A DNA stretch of 64,000 nt from Mesorhizobium loti. GTDB taxonomy: Bacteria; Pseudomonadota; Alphaproteobacteria; Rhizobiales; Rhizobiaceae. The number at the start of each line of letters is the position of its first letter. Position 1 is the first letter of the stretch. The DNA lies in assembly GCF_002858745.1 (NCBI RefSeq), contig NZ_PJRO01000003.1:248001-312000 (forward strand), written 5' to 3'. Below, piece after piece: positions 42,223 to 51,699 of the stretch. Position numbers and translations under genes: made by a program. The notes under the pieces were generated by a model. It was not told the DNA's origin. It saw only the letters and a program-made list of their open reading frames with translations, and did no database searches.

Positions 42223-44070
42223 ATGAATCACAAGGCCGCGCCGGAGCCAATTCGGACAGGAACCGGGACGATGGCGGACCCTACCAGCGCAGACGAGCGC
42301 AGACGCTCGCTCAAGCCGCTTCGGCGCGTGTTTCCCTACATCACCCGCTATCGCGGCCTGGTGGTTGGCGCCTGTATTTCACTGGTGCTGGCAGCCGTCA
42401 CCACGTTGGCGCTGCCACTTGCCGTGCGGCGCATGATCGACAACGGCTTCTCCAATTCCGATCCCGCCTTCATCGCCAGCTATTTCGGCATGCTGATGAT
42501 CATGGCGGCTGCGCTCGCGCTTGCTTCCGCCGGCCGCTACTATTTTGTCATCACCCTTGGCGAACGCGTCGTCGCCGATATTCGCCGCGACGTATTTTCG
42601 CATGTCACGACTTTGTCGCCGGCATTTTTCGATACAGCACAATCGGGCGAGATCGTCTCGCGCCTCGCCGCCGACACCACGCAGGTGAAATCGGCGGTGG
42701 GCGCGACCGCTTCGGTGGCGCTGCGCAATGTCATCCTCGGCCTCGGCGCGCTGGCGATGATGGTGGTAACGAGCCCGAAACTTTCCGGCCTCGTCATCGC
42801 GGCCATCCCCGTCATCGTGCTGCCGCTGGTCGCCTTCGGCCGTTCGGTACGCCGCCGCTCCAGGCAGGCGCAGGACACGCTGGCCAATGCCACCGCCTAT
42901 GCCAGTGAGCAGATCGGTGCTGTACGCACGCTGCAGTCCTTCACCAATGAGGGACTGGTCACTGGCCGCTTTGCTTCGGCCGTGGAAGCCGCCTTCGCCG
43001 CAGCCCGCGCTTCCGTTCTTGCCCGTGCGCTGCTGACGTTCTTCGCTATCTTCATGGTGTTTTCATCGGTGGTCGCGGTTCTGTGGTTCGGATCGCGCGA
43101 TGTGCTCGACGGCACGCTGTCGCCAGGCACACTTGGCCAGTTCCTGCTCTATTCGGTCTTTGCAGCGGGTGCTCTCGGCGCGCTTTCGGAAGTGTGGGGC
43201 GAGCTCTCGCAGGCAGCTGGCGCTGCTGAGCGGCTCACTGAAATCCTTGCCGAGAAACCCGGCATCGAGGCGCCGGCCCATCCGCGCACACTGCCTGCCA
43301 AAGCCAAGGGCGCAATCGAGTTCGACGACGTTTCCTTCTCCTATCCGGCAAGACCCGACCGTGCCGCTGTGCACGGACTGAGCTTTTCGGTAAAACCCGG
43401 CGAAACGATCGCCATTGTTGGCCCCTCGGGTGCCGGCAAGAGCACGGTGTTTTCGCTGATCCTGCGTTTCTACGATCCTGAAACCGGCACAGTGAAGCTC
43501 GACGGTATCGATCTCACTGAGGCCGATCCGCTGGCGCTGCGCCAGCGCATCGCCATTGTGCCGCAGGACGTGACCATCTTCGCTGCCAGCGTACGCGACA
43601 ACATCGCCTTCGGCAGGCCCGGCGCAACTGACACCGAGATCGAAGCGGCCGCCAGGGCAGCTCTTGCCGAAGGGTTCATTCTCAAGCTGCAGAACGGTTA
43701 CAGCTCGCCAGTCGGCGAACGCGGTGTCACTCTGTCCGGAGGGCAGCGCCAACGCATCGCCATCGCTCGCGCCATCCTGCGCGACGCACCGATCCTGCTG
43801 CTCGACGAAGCAACCTCTGCGCTGGATGCCGAAAGCGAAACGCTCGTGCAAGAAGCGCTCGAACATCTGATGCGTGGCCGCACCACACTTGTCATCGCGC
43901 ACCGGCTGGCCACTGTGCTGAAAGCCGACCGCATCCTCGTCATGGACGGCGGCCGCATCGTCGAGGAAGGCACGCACAAAAGCCTGGTCGCCAAAGGCGG
44001 CATCTATGCCAAGCTCGCCAAACTGCAGTTCGAAACCGGCGCCAGCGCGTTCGTGGGCGCAGCCGAATAG
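42223..44070 (+). CDS. ABC exporter, MsbA-like half-transporter with fused ATPase
   Basis: This encodes 615 residues. A six-helix transmembrane domain (residues ~30-320) contains LSPAFFDTAQSGEIVSRLAADTTQVKSAVG. The ATPase domain has Walker A VGPSGAGKST, signature LSGGQRQRIAIARAIL and Walker B ILLLDEATSALD. It works as a homodimer exporting lipid, peptide or drug; the substrate is unknown. ATG 42223 is used; ATG 42271 (GGAACCGGGA upstream) and GTG 42202 are alternatives, differing only in the cytosolic N-terminus. Confidence 0.88.
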   Translation: MNHKAAPEPIRTGTGTMADPTSADERRRSLKPLRRVFPYITRYRGLVVGACISLVLAAVTTLALPLAVRRMIDNGFSNSDPAFIASYFGMLMIMAAALALASAGRYYFVITLGERVVADIRRDVFSHVTTLSPAFFDTAQSGEIVSRLAADTTQVKSAVGATASVALRNVILGLGALAMMVVTSPKLSGLVIAAIPVIVLPLVAFGRSVRRRSRQAQDTLANATAYASEQIGAVRTLQSFTNEGLVTGRFASAVEAAFAAARASVLARALLTFFAIFMVFSSVVAVLWFGSRDVLDGTLSPGTLGQFLLYSVFAAGALGALSEVWGELSQAAGAAERLTEILAEKPGIEAPAHPRTLPAKAKGAIEFDDVSFSYPARPDRAAVHGLSFSVKPGETIAIVGPSGAGKSTVFSLILRFYDPETGTVKLDGIDLTEADPLALRQRIAIVPQDVTIFAASVRDNIAFGRPGATDTEIEAAARAALAEGFILKLQNGYSSPVGERGVTLSGGQRQRIAIARAILRDAPILLLDEATSALDAESETLVQEALEHLMRGRTTLVIAHRLATVLKADRILVMDGGRIVEEGTHKSLVAKGGIYAKLAKLQFETGASAFVGAAE

Positions 44071-45258
44071 CTATCCCAGCAGGTTGCGCGCCGTGCGCAT
44101 GAAGATCCTCGCGCCAATCGGAATGAGATCGTCCGGAAAATCATAATCGGGGTTGTGCAACGCCGGATGCCGTTCTCCGGCCCCCAGGAAGAACATCGCC
44201 GAGGGCGCACTGCGCCCGAAGATGCCGAAATCTTCCGAAGCGCGCATAGGCAGGCTGTCTTCGCTGTATGTGACCCCTTCCTGATCGAGAGCAGCGTGCA
44301 GATGCCCGACGGCCACGGGTGCGTTCATGCTGGCGACGAAAATCTCGTGATAGTCGATCGCGAAGGTCAGGCCGGCTTCGGCCGCGATCTGGTCCACAAG
44401 CCCTTCGGCGGCAGCGCATAACCCCGCCATCCGGTCGTCGAGCCGCGTGCGCAGCGTCGCCCACACTTCCGCTCGACCGGGCGCCACCCCAAAGACAGCC
44501 TCGCCCATCGTGGCATGGGTGACGGTCACCATGCCGAAATCGTCGTCGCTGAACGCACCGCCGCCGAGCTTCGCCAGTGCGGGCATCAGTTGGCTGATCG
44601 CCAGCATGGGCGAAGTGCCGGTTTCGGGCATCGAAGAATGCGCTGTCTTGCCTTCGAACACGATACGCATGCCGCGTGAGGCACAATTGACGACGCCAGG
44701 TTTCAGCCGAACCTCGCCGAACGGAATGCCAGGCAGATTGTGCAGCGAAAAGGAAAAATCCGGCGCGATCTCACTGAAGCGCGGATCGGCCACCACACCG
44801 ACCGCACCATCGCCGGTCTCTTCCGCCGGCTGGAACATCAGGACGACACGTCCCTTTTGCGGACGGTTGCGTCCGAGCTGGCGGCCAAGGGCGGCCAGAA
44901 TCGTCGTATGCCCGTCATGGCCGCACATATGCGACTTGCCTGGCACCAACGACGAATGCTCCACGCCGGACAGTTCTTCGATCGGCAGCGCGTCGAGCTC
45001 GGAACGGAACAGAACCGTCGGGCCCGGTGCGCCGCTGTCATAGACCACGGCAACGCCATGGCCGCCAAGTCCGGTCAGCACCTTGTCCGGCCTTGTATCG
45101 GTTAGAAAGGCGACCACCTCTTTGGCCGTCGCCGCTTCCTCGTTGGAAATTTCCGGATGACGATGCAGCTGGCGCCGCCAGGCCGTGAGCTCGATCAGGT
45201 CCTGGTTGGTCAAGGACAATGCAGCCTCCACATCTGGTTTCGAAATTTTTACCAGCAT
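44071..45258 (-). CDS. M20-family amidohydrolase
   Basis: This encodes 395 residues. Metal-site motifs are C112-G-H114-D115-G-H117 (HMCGHDGHTTI) and FQPAEETGDG, the M20D pattern of hippurate hydrolase, IAA-amino acid hydrolase and N-acyl-L-amino acid amidohydrolases. R-x-L-H-R-H-P-E near the N-terminus is typical. It would deacylate an N-acyl amino acid or related amide in the cytoplasm. It ends directly against the ABC exporter stop (convergent, adjacent bases). The nitroreductase gene, on the same strand, lies 69 bp upstream. Confidence 0.87.
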   Translation of the reverse strand: MLVKISKPDVEAALSLTNQDLIELTAWRRQLHRHPEISNEEAATAKEVVAFLTDTRPDKVLTGLGGHGVAVVYDSGAPGPTVLFRSELDALPIEELSGVEHSSLVPGKSHMCGHDGHTTILAALGRQLGRNRPQKGRVVLMFQPAEETGDGAVGVVADPRFSEIAPDFSFSLHNLPGIPFGEVRLKPGVVNCASRGMRIVFEGKTAHSSMPETGTSPMLAISQLMPALAKLGGGAFSDDDFGMVTVTHATMGEAVFGVAPGRAEVWATLRTRLDDRMAGLCAAAEGLVDQIAAEAGLTFAIDYHEIFVASMNAPVAVGHLHAALDQEGVTYSEDSLPMRASEDFGIFGRSAPSAMFFLGAGERHPALHNPDYDFPDDLIPIGARIFMRTARNLLG

Positions 45259-45327
45259 GGAGCCTGGAAACGCGAACCGAAAGAGACAGGTTGTAGAAAA
45301 CCGCCCCTCCAGTCCGACACCGCCGGT

Positions 45328-46011
45328 TCAAAGGAACGTGGCGATTTCCGCCAGCGGCTTCTTCTCGACCGCATGTTGCGGGATGGTGGCCCCCTCCTTC
45401 GGATAGCCGACAACCATCAGAATATAGGGCTTGTCGTGCGGGTCGCGGCCACAGATCTCGTTCAGGAAACTCATCGGGTTTGGTGTATGCGTCAGCGCGA
45501 CGAGGCCGGCGCGGTGGATGGCGGTGATCAGAAAGCCCGTGGCGATCGAAACCGATTCCGGTACGTAGTAATTCTTGCGCATGACGCCGTCGGCAGATCG
45601 GCTGCGGCGTTCGCCGAAAATACAGATGAGCCAGGGCGCCTCTTCCAGGAACGGCTTGTCCGCGTCGGTGCCAAGCGGTGTCAGCGCCGCCAGCCACTCT
45701 TCGCCGGCCCTGCCTTCGTAGAAGGCGCGCTCTTCTATCTCAGCCGCCTCCCGGATGCGCTTCTTGATCGTCGCATCGCCGATGACTGCGAAATGCCAAG
45801 GCTGATGGTTGGCGCCATTGGGCGCGGTGCCTGCCGCCAGAATGCAGGTTTCTATGATGTCGCGTGGTACCGGCCGGGTCGAGAATACCCGCACCGTGTG
45901 GCGTGCGCGCATTTCCGCATAGAAGGCCTCCGCATTTGCCCGCATGGTCTCCAGCGGAAGCTCTTGAAAGTCCGGCAGCGGGATCGGCTGGTAACTGGTG
46001 GTGGGCTTCAT
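45328..46011 (-). CDS. nitroreductase-family flavoprotein
   Basis: This encodes 227 residues. The FMN-binding N-terminus is [45 protein letters not shown], and the C-terminus reads [11 protein letters not shown]. The GANHQPW block and length are close to BluB and iodotyrosine-deiodinase-like members. The substrate is not decidable; no cobalamin genes are near. ATG 46011 is chosen with GAGGAG upstream. The promoter region contains GntR-type palindromes, and the gntR gene is immediately upstream on the same strand. Confidence 0.82.
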   Translation of the reverse strand: MKPTTSYQPIPLPDFQELPLETMRANAEAFYAEMRARHTVRVFSTRPVPRDIIETCILAAGTAPNGANHQPWHFAVIGDATIKKRIREAAEIEERAFYEGRAGEEWLAALTPLGTDADKPFLEEAPWLICIFGERRSRSADGVMRKNYYVPESVSIATGFLITAIHRAGLVALTHTPNPMSFLNEICGRDPHDKPYILMVVGYPKEGATIPQHAVEKKPLAEIATFL

Positions 46012-46035
46012 CGGACAGCGCTCCTCAGATCGTCC

Positions 46036-46054
46036 GACAATATTGTCCGACAAT
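46036..46054. promoter_or_regulatory. predicted GntR (FCD-type) operator
   Basis: GACAATATTGTC (46036-46047) is a perfect 12-bp palindrome. It overlaps ATTGTC-C-GACAAT (46042-46054), also palindromic. The TTGTCNGACAA form is usual for FCD GntR regulators. It lies between gntR and the nitroreductase start. Confidence 0.6.
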
Positions 46055-46088
46055 CTTGGATTATGCAAGTAGGGCTCGGTGTAACCGT

Positions 46089-46751
46089 TCAGGCCGACGC
46101 GAAATGGTCGTCGGACAATCTCTGGATCAATGCTCCCGAAGCGATGACATGCCCGCGCATCGCGGCCTCCGCCATCGGCCTGTCACCAGCCAGAACAGCC
46201 TCGACGAGGCGACGATGTTCGGCGTTGCTGGCAAAGACATCCTGACGGTCGACCAGCATGCGAAACTGCAGCCAATAGAGCGAACTGGACAGCCTGGTCA
46301 GTGTCTCGGCCAGAACGGCGTTATCGGCAATGTCTGGAAACAGCGCATGGAAACGCGTGTTGGCGTCGGAGAATTTCGCCATGTCATTGGCCGCGACCGC
46401 GTCGTCCATCTCCGCCTGCAGGGCGAGCAGTTTGGCGGGCGCCGCTTGCAGGGCCGGCAGGGCAAGGCCAACGGCCAGCGCCTCGAGGGCACCACGCACC
46501 GCGAACAGATCGTCGACCTCCTTGCGCGACAGCCTGCGCACCGTCACACCCCGATGCGGCTCGAAGGCCAGAAGCCCGTCCACCGTCAGCCGCTGGAGAG
46601 CTTCGCGCACGGAGGAGCGCGACACGCCATGCCGGGAAGCGAGCTCGGTCTCGGTAAGACGCTGCCCCGGCACCAGATGGCCACCGCGCACCGCCTGCGT
46701 GATGGCCGAGGCGACCTGCTGGGCGGTCGAAAGAGGATCGCGGTCGGTCAC
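46089..46751 (-). CDS. GntR-family regulator, FCD subfamily
   Basis: This encodes 220 residues. The winged helix is [45 protein letters not shown]. The FCD ligand domain follows ([41 protein letters not shown]), with the metal-binding Asp and His pattern present. It uses a GTG start at 46751, with no clear ribosome binding site; the upstream region is a repeat. It probably controls the nitroreductase, and perhaps M20 genes, downstream. Confidence 0.85.
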   Translation of the reverse strand: MTDRDPLSTAQQVASAITQAVRGGHLVPGQRLTETELASRHGVSRSSVREALQRLTVDGLLAFEPHRGVTVRRLSRKEVDDLFAVRGALEALAVGLALPALQAAPAKLLALQAEMDDAVAANDMAKFSDANTRFHALFPDIADNAVLAETLTRLSSSLYWLQFRMLVDRQDVFASNAEHRRLVEAVLAGDRPMAEAAMRGHVIASGALIQRLSDDHFASA

Positions 46752-46756
46752 CTAGA

Positions 46757-46800
46757 GCATGATCCCGAAAAGTTGCAGACTTTTCGGATAAAGATCATGC
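46757..46800. repeat. GCATGATC-type palindromic repeat
   Basis: GCATGATC...GATCATGC ends enclose CCGAAAAGT...ACTTTTCGG, a compact intergenic palindrome of a type common in rhizobial genomes. It abuts the gntR start. Confidence 0.65.
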
Positions 46801-46856
46801 GGCAGAACAAAGAGCTAGAGCGGATTGCCGACTCATCTTGACCGTATTCCGCTCCA

Positions 46857-46959
46857 GAGCAATTCCAGCAAAAGTGCGGAGCGGTTTTGCGTCCGGAATT
46901 GCGCCAAAACAAGGAAATAGAGCATTGGAGGCGATCCCGCTTTCGCCGGAAATGCTCTA
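46857..46959. repeat. RIME-like intergenic mosaic element, copy 5
   Basis: GAGCAATTCCAGCAAAAGTG...CCGGAATTGC module, then a variant second module GAGCATTGG...CGGAAATGCTC. It lies between gntR and the M32 carboxypeptidase gene. Confidence 0.75.
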
Positions 46960-46995
46960 GGCTGCCCGGCATTGTTCCTGTCGGCACGAAGCCTA

Positions 46996-48483
46996 TCACG
47001 ACTTGCCGTAGCGCCGCTTCAGATGTGTGATGAAATGCGCCGCATTCAGCTTTTCGCCGGTAGCGCGCTCTAGAAGTTCGGGCGTCGAATAGCGCGAACC
47101 CTGTGACCAGATACGCTCTCGCCGCCACGCATTGACCGCGTCGAAATCGCCGCGGGCAATCTCCCCGTCTGCGGCCGGATGCTCCTTGGTCAGGGCCGCC
47201 CATTGCTGCGCGGCCATCATCGCGCCAAGCGTATAGGACGGGAAATAGCCGAAGGCAGCAGAAGGCCAATGGACGTCCTGCATCGGCCCGTCGGCCGCGT
47301 TGTCGATGGTGGAAAGACCAAGATAGTCGCGCATCTTGGCATCCCAGGCTTCCGGCAGATCGGCGACCTCGAGCCGACCTGAGACCAGCTCCTGTTCCAG
47401 TTCGAAGCGCAGGATGACGTGCAGCGGATAGGTGACTTCGTCGGCGTCGACGCGGATCAGCCCCCGTTCCACCTTGTGGACATGCGGTAGAAGGTCTTCC
47501 AGCGTCCAGGCTTCGCCGAGATGTTTCTCGACCACCGGCAGCGCCCAGCGCCAGAAGGCCGGGTTGCGCCCCAGCTGTTTTTCCACGAACAGACTCTGGC
47601 TTTCATGCACGGCCATGCCGCGCGCCTTACCGAGCGGCCAGTGCGACCACTCCTTGGGCAAATTCTGTTCGTAGAGTGCATGGCCGGTTTCATGCAGCAC
47701 GCCCATCAGCGCCGACAGGAAATCCGAAGTCTTGTAGCGGGTGGTAATGCGCACATCGGTCGGCACGCCACCACAGAACGGATGATGCGATACTGAAAGC
47801 GAGCCGTGGTTGAGATCGAAGCCGACCGCCGCCATCATGGCCAGCCCCAGTTCGCGTTGCCTTTCGATCGGATAGACACCCGACAGTGGCTTCAGTGGCC
47901 TTTTCGCCAGGTTTTCGCTCTGAACCGCAAGCGCTTCCGGCACGAAGTCTTTCAGGAATGTCTTGAGTTCGGCAAAAACCGGAGCGATGTCCGCCGCGCG
48001 ATTGCCCGGATCATACTGCTCCATCAGCGCGTCATAGGGCGACAGCTTCAACACAGCCGCCCGCAAGCCCGCCTCCTCGCGCACCAGCGCAACGATGTTT
48101 TCAAGCGCCGGGCGAAAGCCTGCCCAATCGTTCTTTGCGCGCAGCTCCCGCCACAGCTGCTCGGAACGCAGTCGCGCCGCGGTCTGCCGTTCGACGAACT
48201 CCGCCGGCAGGCACGTCAGATTGGTGTACTGACGTTCGAATTCCCGCAACGCCACTTGCTGGTCCGCATCCAGTGCCTCGGCCCTGGCCGCGGCGATCCA
48301 GTCTGCGACATCCGGCGCAGTGGCCTGGCGATGATACATGCCGGCCAGCGTCGCCATGGCCTCGGCCCGTTTCTCGCCACCGCCGACAGCCATGTGGGTA
48401 GCCTCGTCGGCTCCCAGGATGGCCTGGGCATGTTCCAGCGCCTCAAGCTTGCGGCCGAGTTCATCCAGTTTCTTGAACGACAT
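46996..48483 (-). CDS. carboxypeptidase Taq-type metallopeptidase M32
   Basis: This 495-residue enzyme is close to the ~500 usual for M32. The zinc motif HETGH is in MGVLHETGHALYEQNLP, with downstream HESQSLFVEKQLGRN. DVRITTRY and GFDLNHGSLSVSHHPFCGG are family signatures. It removes C-terminal residues from peptides in the cytoplasm. ATG 48483 (MSFKKLDELGRKLEALEHAQ) is chosen with GGTGAG upstream. It is divergent from the DUF1304 gene. Confidence 0.93.
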   Translation of the reverse strand: MSFKKLDELGRKLEALEHAQAILGADEATHMAVGGGEKRAEAMATLAGMYHRQATAPDVADWIAAARAEALDADQQVALREFERQYTNLTCLPAEFVERQTAARLRSEQLWRELRAKNDWAGFRPALENIVALVREEAGLRAAVLKLSPYDALMEQYDPGNRAADIAPVFAELKTFLKDFVPEALAVQSENLAKRPLKPLSGVYPIERQRELGLAMMAAVGFDLNHGSLSVSHHPFCGGVPTDVRITTRYKTSDFLSALMGVLHETGHALYEQNLPKEWSHWPLGKARGMAVHESQSLFVEKQLGRNPAFWRWALPVVEKHLGEAWTLEDLLPHVHKVERGLIRVDADEVTYPLHVILRFELEQELVSGRLEVADLPEAWDAKMRDYLGLSTIDNAADGPMQDVHWPSAAFGYFPSYTLGAMMAAQQWAALTKEHPAADGEIARGDFDAVNAWRRERIWSQGSRYSTPELLERATGEKLNAAHFITHLKRRYGKS

Positions 48484-48618
48484 TGTCTCACCAGGGGTCA
48501 TGAATGGGTCGGCGCGAACAGACATCAAGCCGAACGCAATCGCAAGCCTGTCTGCGCCTCTTGCGCAGCGCTGTCGCCTGCGGGAACATCACCGTGCAAT
48601 TTATGGGAGGGGAAAACA

Positions 48619-48972
48619 ATGATAGCCATCGTGCTCGTCGGCCTGGTCGCGCTGATCCACGTCTATATCGTCTATCTTGAGATGGTGCTGTGGGACACGC
48701 CGCGCGGCCACAAGGCATTCGGCCTGACCCCGGATTTCGCCACGGCCTCAAAAGTGCTGGCAGCCAATCAGGGTCTTTACAATGGCTTCCTCGCTGCCGG
48801 ACTGATCTGGGGGCTTTACCTCGGCGAGGCCGGCTTTCAGGTGAAAACCTTTTTCCTCGCCTGCGTCGTCATAGCCGGGCTCTACGGCGCCGCGACGGCA
48901 AGCCGCAAAATCCTCTACATTCAGGCCGTTCCGGCCGCACTGGCATTGCTCGTCCTCTGGCTCGGCTGGTGA
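48619..48972 (+). CDS. DUF1304-family membrane protein
   Basis: This encodes 117 residues with four transmembrane helices. MIAIVLVGLVALIHVYIVYLEMVLWDTPRG is the N-terminal signature of DUF1304, and NQGLYNGFLAAGL follows. GGGAGGGG precedes the ATG at good spacing. The function is unknown. Confidence 0.9.
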   Translation: MIAIVLVGLVALIHVYIVYLEMVLWDTPRGHKAFGLTPDFATASKVLAANQGLYNGFLAAGLIWGLYLGEAGFQVKTFFLACVVIAGLYGAATASRKILYIQAVPAALALLVLWLGW

Positions 48973-48994
48973 TCCGTTGATGATTCCCTGAACG

Positions 48995-49024
48995 AAAAAC
49001 CGCCCGGCAATGCCGGGCGGGTTC
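48995..49024. terminator. bidirectional terminator
   Basis: CCGCCCGGC, AAT, GCCGGGCGG between the DUF1304 gene and the convergent outer-membrane protein gene; an A run precedes it. Confidence 0.75.
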
Positions 49025-49043
49025 TAAATTTTCGAGGCAGGGA

Positions 49044-49877
49044 TTACTTCGTGTAGACCGGTTCCGGTTCCGGCACGTAGACGGGCGGAGGCGGCGCACA
49101 GTCCGACCGGCCACCAAACTGGTAGCGCAGGCCGGCACGCACTTCATGCGTGTTGATGCCGTCGTCGAAGCCGGGACCGCCGCCGACCTTGTAGCCGAAC
49201 ATGCGGCCGCCATTGATACGGCTGAAGCGGTAACCGACATCAAGCTTGGTGGTGTCGGTCAGGCAGTAGGAGGCACCGGCCATGAGCGCATAGGCAAAAC
49301 GCCAGCTGCTCTTGCCTTCGTGTTCGAACTCGCCGTCGGGATCCTTGTTGACCAGGGTGTTCCATTTGAGGTTGGCGCCACCGATGCCAGCGCCGACATA
49401 GGGCGTGATGCCGTGCCAGGTGCCGATGTCGACGTAGGCGTTAGCCAACAGCAGCAGTGCCGAATAGGAGCTGGTGTCGCTCGACGTACAAGGCAGGCCG
49501 GTGCCGCAGAAGCCCGACGTGCTGCCGTTGAATTTGGTCTTCGACCAATAGTCCAGCGTAAGGTCGGTACGGAAGTATTTGGTGACCTGGTAGCCGACAC
49601 CGCCGCCCACCGAAAAGCCACCCTTCAGCTCGTGGGTGTCGAAATGACCGACCTGGCCGAAGGGAAGGACATATTCCGGACTGTCCATATTGGACTTGCG
49701 ATACCCCAGATCGCCGCGGATGTACCAGCCGCCATAGTCGGCTTCCTCATAAACCGGTGCCGCGATAGGTGGTGCTTCCACCACTGGCGGCTCAGCCAGA
49801 TCCGCCGCCAATGCCGGCGCGGCGAGACCGGACAGCAGCAAGCCGGCGACGGCTGCCTTTCCTCCGAAATTGAACAT
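49044..49877 (-). CDS. outer-membrane beta-barrel protein (Omp25/31-like)
   Basis: This encodes 277 residues. A signal peptide ends LAAPALA (~residue 24), a Pro-rich linker follows, then an eight-stranded barrel starting GGWYIRGDLGYR. Strands end in aromatic residues (YFRTDLTLDYW, KLDVGYRF, HEVRAGLRYQF). The tail is Pro/Glu-rich (PPPPVYVPEPEPVY) and lacks a C-terminal aromatic. Similar surface proteins are abundant in rhizobia and brucellae. ATG 49877 is chosen because it opens the signal peptide. A perfect CtrA-type box lies 81 bp upstream. Confidence 0.85.
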   Translation of the reverse strand: MFNFGGKAAVAGLLLSGLAAPALAADLAEPPVVEAPPIAAPVYEEADYGGWYIRGDLGYRKSNMDSPEYVLPFGQVGHFDTHELKGGFSVGGGVGYQVTKYFRTDLTLDYWSKTKFNGSTSGFCGTGLPCTSSDTSSYSALLLLANAYVDIGTWHGITPYVGAGIGGANLKWNTLVNKDPDGEFEHEGKSSWRFAYALMAGASYCLTDTTKLDVGYRFSRINGGRMFGYKVGGGPGFDDGINTHEVRAGLRYQFGGRSDCAPPPPVYVPEPEPVYTK

Positions 49878-49957
49878 CCTTGTCACCCTTGAGACGTCGG
49901 AACACGGATCGTGCCCGAACACGATTGACCTCGGGTTTGGATAATGAATTGCAAAGG

Positions 49958-49973
49958 TTAAAAGGCGTTTAAC
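49958..49973 (-). promoter_or_regulatory. candidate CtrA box upstream of the outer-membrane protein gene
   Basis: TTAA, seven bases, TTAAC: exact match to the CtrA consensus TTAA-N7-TTAAC. It also forms a palindrome (GGTTAAA, AGGCG, TTTAACC). It lies 81-96 bp upstream of the start codon at 49877. Confidence 0.55.
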
Positions 49974-50037
49974 CGTATCAATTAACTATAATCGTCTAAA
50001 ACTTTCTCGAAACGGTGCTCACAAGACTTCGCCAAAC

Positions 50038-50065
50038 GCACAGGACCCGCCGAAGCGGGTCTTGT
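50038..50065 (-). terminator. hairpin after glmM
   Basis: GACCCGC, CGAA, GCGGGTC with flanking pairing CACA/TGTG. It lies beyond the glmM stop; no long T run on the minus strand. Confidence 0.5.
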
Positions 50066-50096
50066 GATTCAGCCAGCAATGATGGGCCGAACCGCC

Positions 50097-51449
50097 TCAG
50101 GCGGCGCTGCGCGCTTCGGAAATCACGCCGACAATGTCGTTGACGACTTCTTCGACCAGCTTGGGATCGTCGCCTTCCGCCATGACGCGGATGAGCGGCT
50201 CGGTGCCGGAAGGACGAATGACCAGGCGGCCCTTCTTGCCGAGGCGATTCTGCGCCTCTTCGATCGCTGCCTTGACCGGAGCTTCCTCCAGCGGCTTGCC
50301 GCCGGAGAAGCGGACATTCTTCAGCAATTGCGGCACCGGTTCGAACTTCTTCAGCAACTCGCTGACCGGACGGTTCTGACGTTTGACGCAGGCAAGCACC
50401 TGCAGCGCCGAAACCAGGCCGTCGCCGGTGGTCGAGAAATCGGAAAGCACGATGTGGCCGGACTGCTCACCACCGACATTGAGGCCATGCGCACGCATGT
50501 GCTCGACGACGTAACGGTCGCCGACCTTGGTGCGGTGAAGCTGCAGTTTCATATCGGTCAGGAAGCGTTCCAGGCCGAGGTTGGACATGATCGTTGAAAC
50601 CACGCCACCACCGGCCAGACGGCCATTCTGGTGCCAGGATTCGGCGATCAGCGCCATGATCTGGTCGCCGTCGACCACAACGCCGTTCTCATCGACGATG
50701 ACGACGCGATCGGCATCGCCGTCCAGTGCGATGCCAATGTCGGCGCGAACCTCGTGCACCTTCTTCTGCAGCTCGGCCGGATGGGTGGAACCGCAGTCCT
50801 TGTTGATGTTGAAGCCGTTCGGCTCGACATTGATGGCGACGACGTCGGCGCCCAGCTCCCAGAGCGCGGCAGGCGCAACCTTGTAGCCCGCGCCATTGGC
50901 GCAATCGACAACGATGCGCAGGCCCGACAGCGACATGGCACGCGGCAAAGTGCGCTTGGCGAATTCGATATAGCGGTCATGCACGCCGTCGACACGCTTG
51001 GCCCGACCAAGGCTGTCGGAATCGGCAAGAGCCATCTCGACATCCTCGTCGAGCATGCCTTCAATGCGCTCCTCGATCTCGTCGGAGAGTTTGTAACCGT
51101 CCGGACCGAACAGCTTGATACCGTTGTCGTAGTATGGGTTGTGCGATGCCGAGATCATCACGCCGATGTCGGCGCGCAGCGAGCGCACCAGCATGGCCAC
51201 GCCAGGCGTCGGGATCGGCCCGAGCAGGAACACGTCCATGCCGGCGGCGCACAGGCCGGCCACCAGCGCGTTCTCGATCATGTAGCCGGAGAGCCGGGTG
51301 TCCTTGCCAAGCACGGCCCGGTGGCGGTGGCTGCCACGTTGGAAGGAAAGGCCGGCGGCCATGCCAACCTTCATGGCGATTTCCGCCGTCATCGGAAACT
51401 TGTTGGCGCGACCGCGAATACCATCCGTTCCGAAATAACGTCCCGACAT
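50097..51449 (-). CDS. glmM: phosphoglucosamine mutase
   Basis: This 450-residue enzyme interconverts glucosamine 6- and 1-phosphate for UDP-GlcNAc synthesis. The phospho-Ser is S102 in [13 protein letters not shown], the Mg2+ loop is DGDADR in [14 protein letters not shown], and the sugar-binding loop is GGEQSGHIV. The C-terminal phosphate-binding [12 protein letters not shown] is complete. It starts [13 protein letters not shown]. In many alphaproteobacteria it directly follows ftsH; here about 7 kb separates them. Confidence 0.95.
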   Translation of the reverse strand: MSGRYFGTDGIRGRANKFPMTAEIAMKVGMAAGLSFQRGSHRHRAVLGKDTRLSGYMIENALVAGLCAAGMDVFLLGPIPTPGVAMLVRSLRADIGVMISASHNPYYDNGIKLFGPDGYKLSDEIEERIEGMLDEDVEMALADSDSLGRAKRVDGVHDRYIEFAKRTLPRAMSLSGLRIVVDCANGAGYKVAPAALWELGADVVAINVEPNGFNINKDCGSTHPAELQKKVHEVRADIGIALDGDADRVVIVDENGVVVDGDQIMALIAESWHQNGRLAGGGVVSTIMSNLGLERFLTDMKLQLHRTKVGDRYVVEHMRAHGLNVGGEQSGHIVLSDFSTTGDGLVSALQVLACVKRQNRPVSELLKKFEPVPQLLKNVRFSGGKPLEEAPVKAAIEEAQNRLGKKGRLVIRPSGTEPLIRVMAEGDDPKLVEEVVNDIVGVISEARSAA

Positions 51450-51699
51450 CTACTGTACGTCCCTGGCTGTTTGCCCGAAGGCTGCTAATGCCACAACTGC
51501 CCGGCGCCTAGCCATCACTTTGTGTTATAGTATGTCATGAATCTTAGAAATTTGTTGCCCCGCCAAAAATGCGACGCATTGGTCACAATGCTTGCCGATA
51601 AGTGCGGGAGGAGATGCGGCTGCTGCACTAGCGCAGGCACGGCTTGCGCGCTATTGCTCGCATGGGATTGATTGTGAGTGGCACAACGGAGAGAACGCT
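51450..51699. other. glmM / Cys-repeat protein divergent promoter region
   Basis: About 250 bp, A+T-rich around 51520-51560 (TTTGTGTTATAGTATGTC), likely promoter sequence. No gene is seen. Confidence 0.4.
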
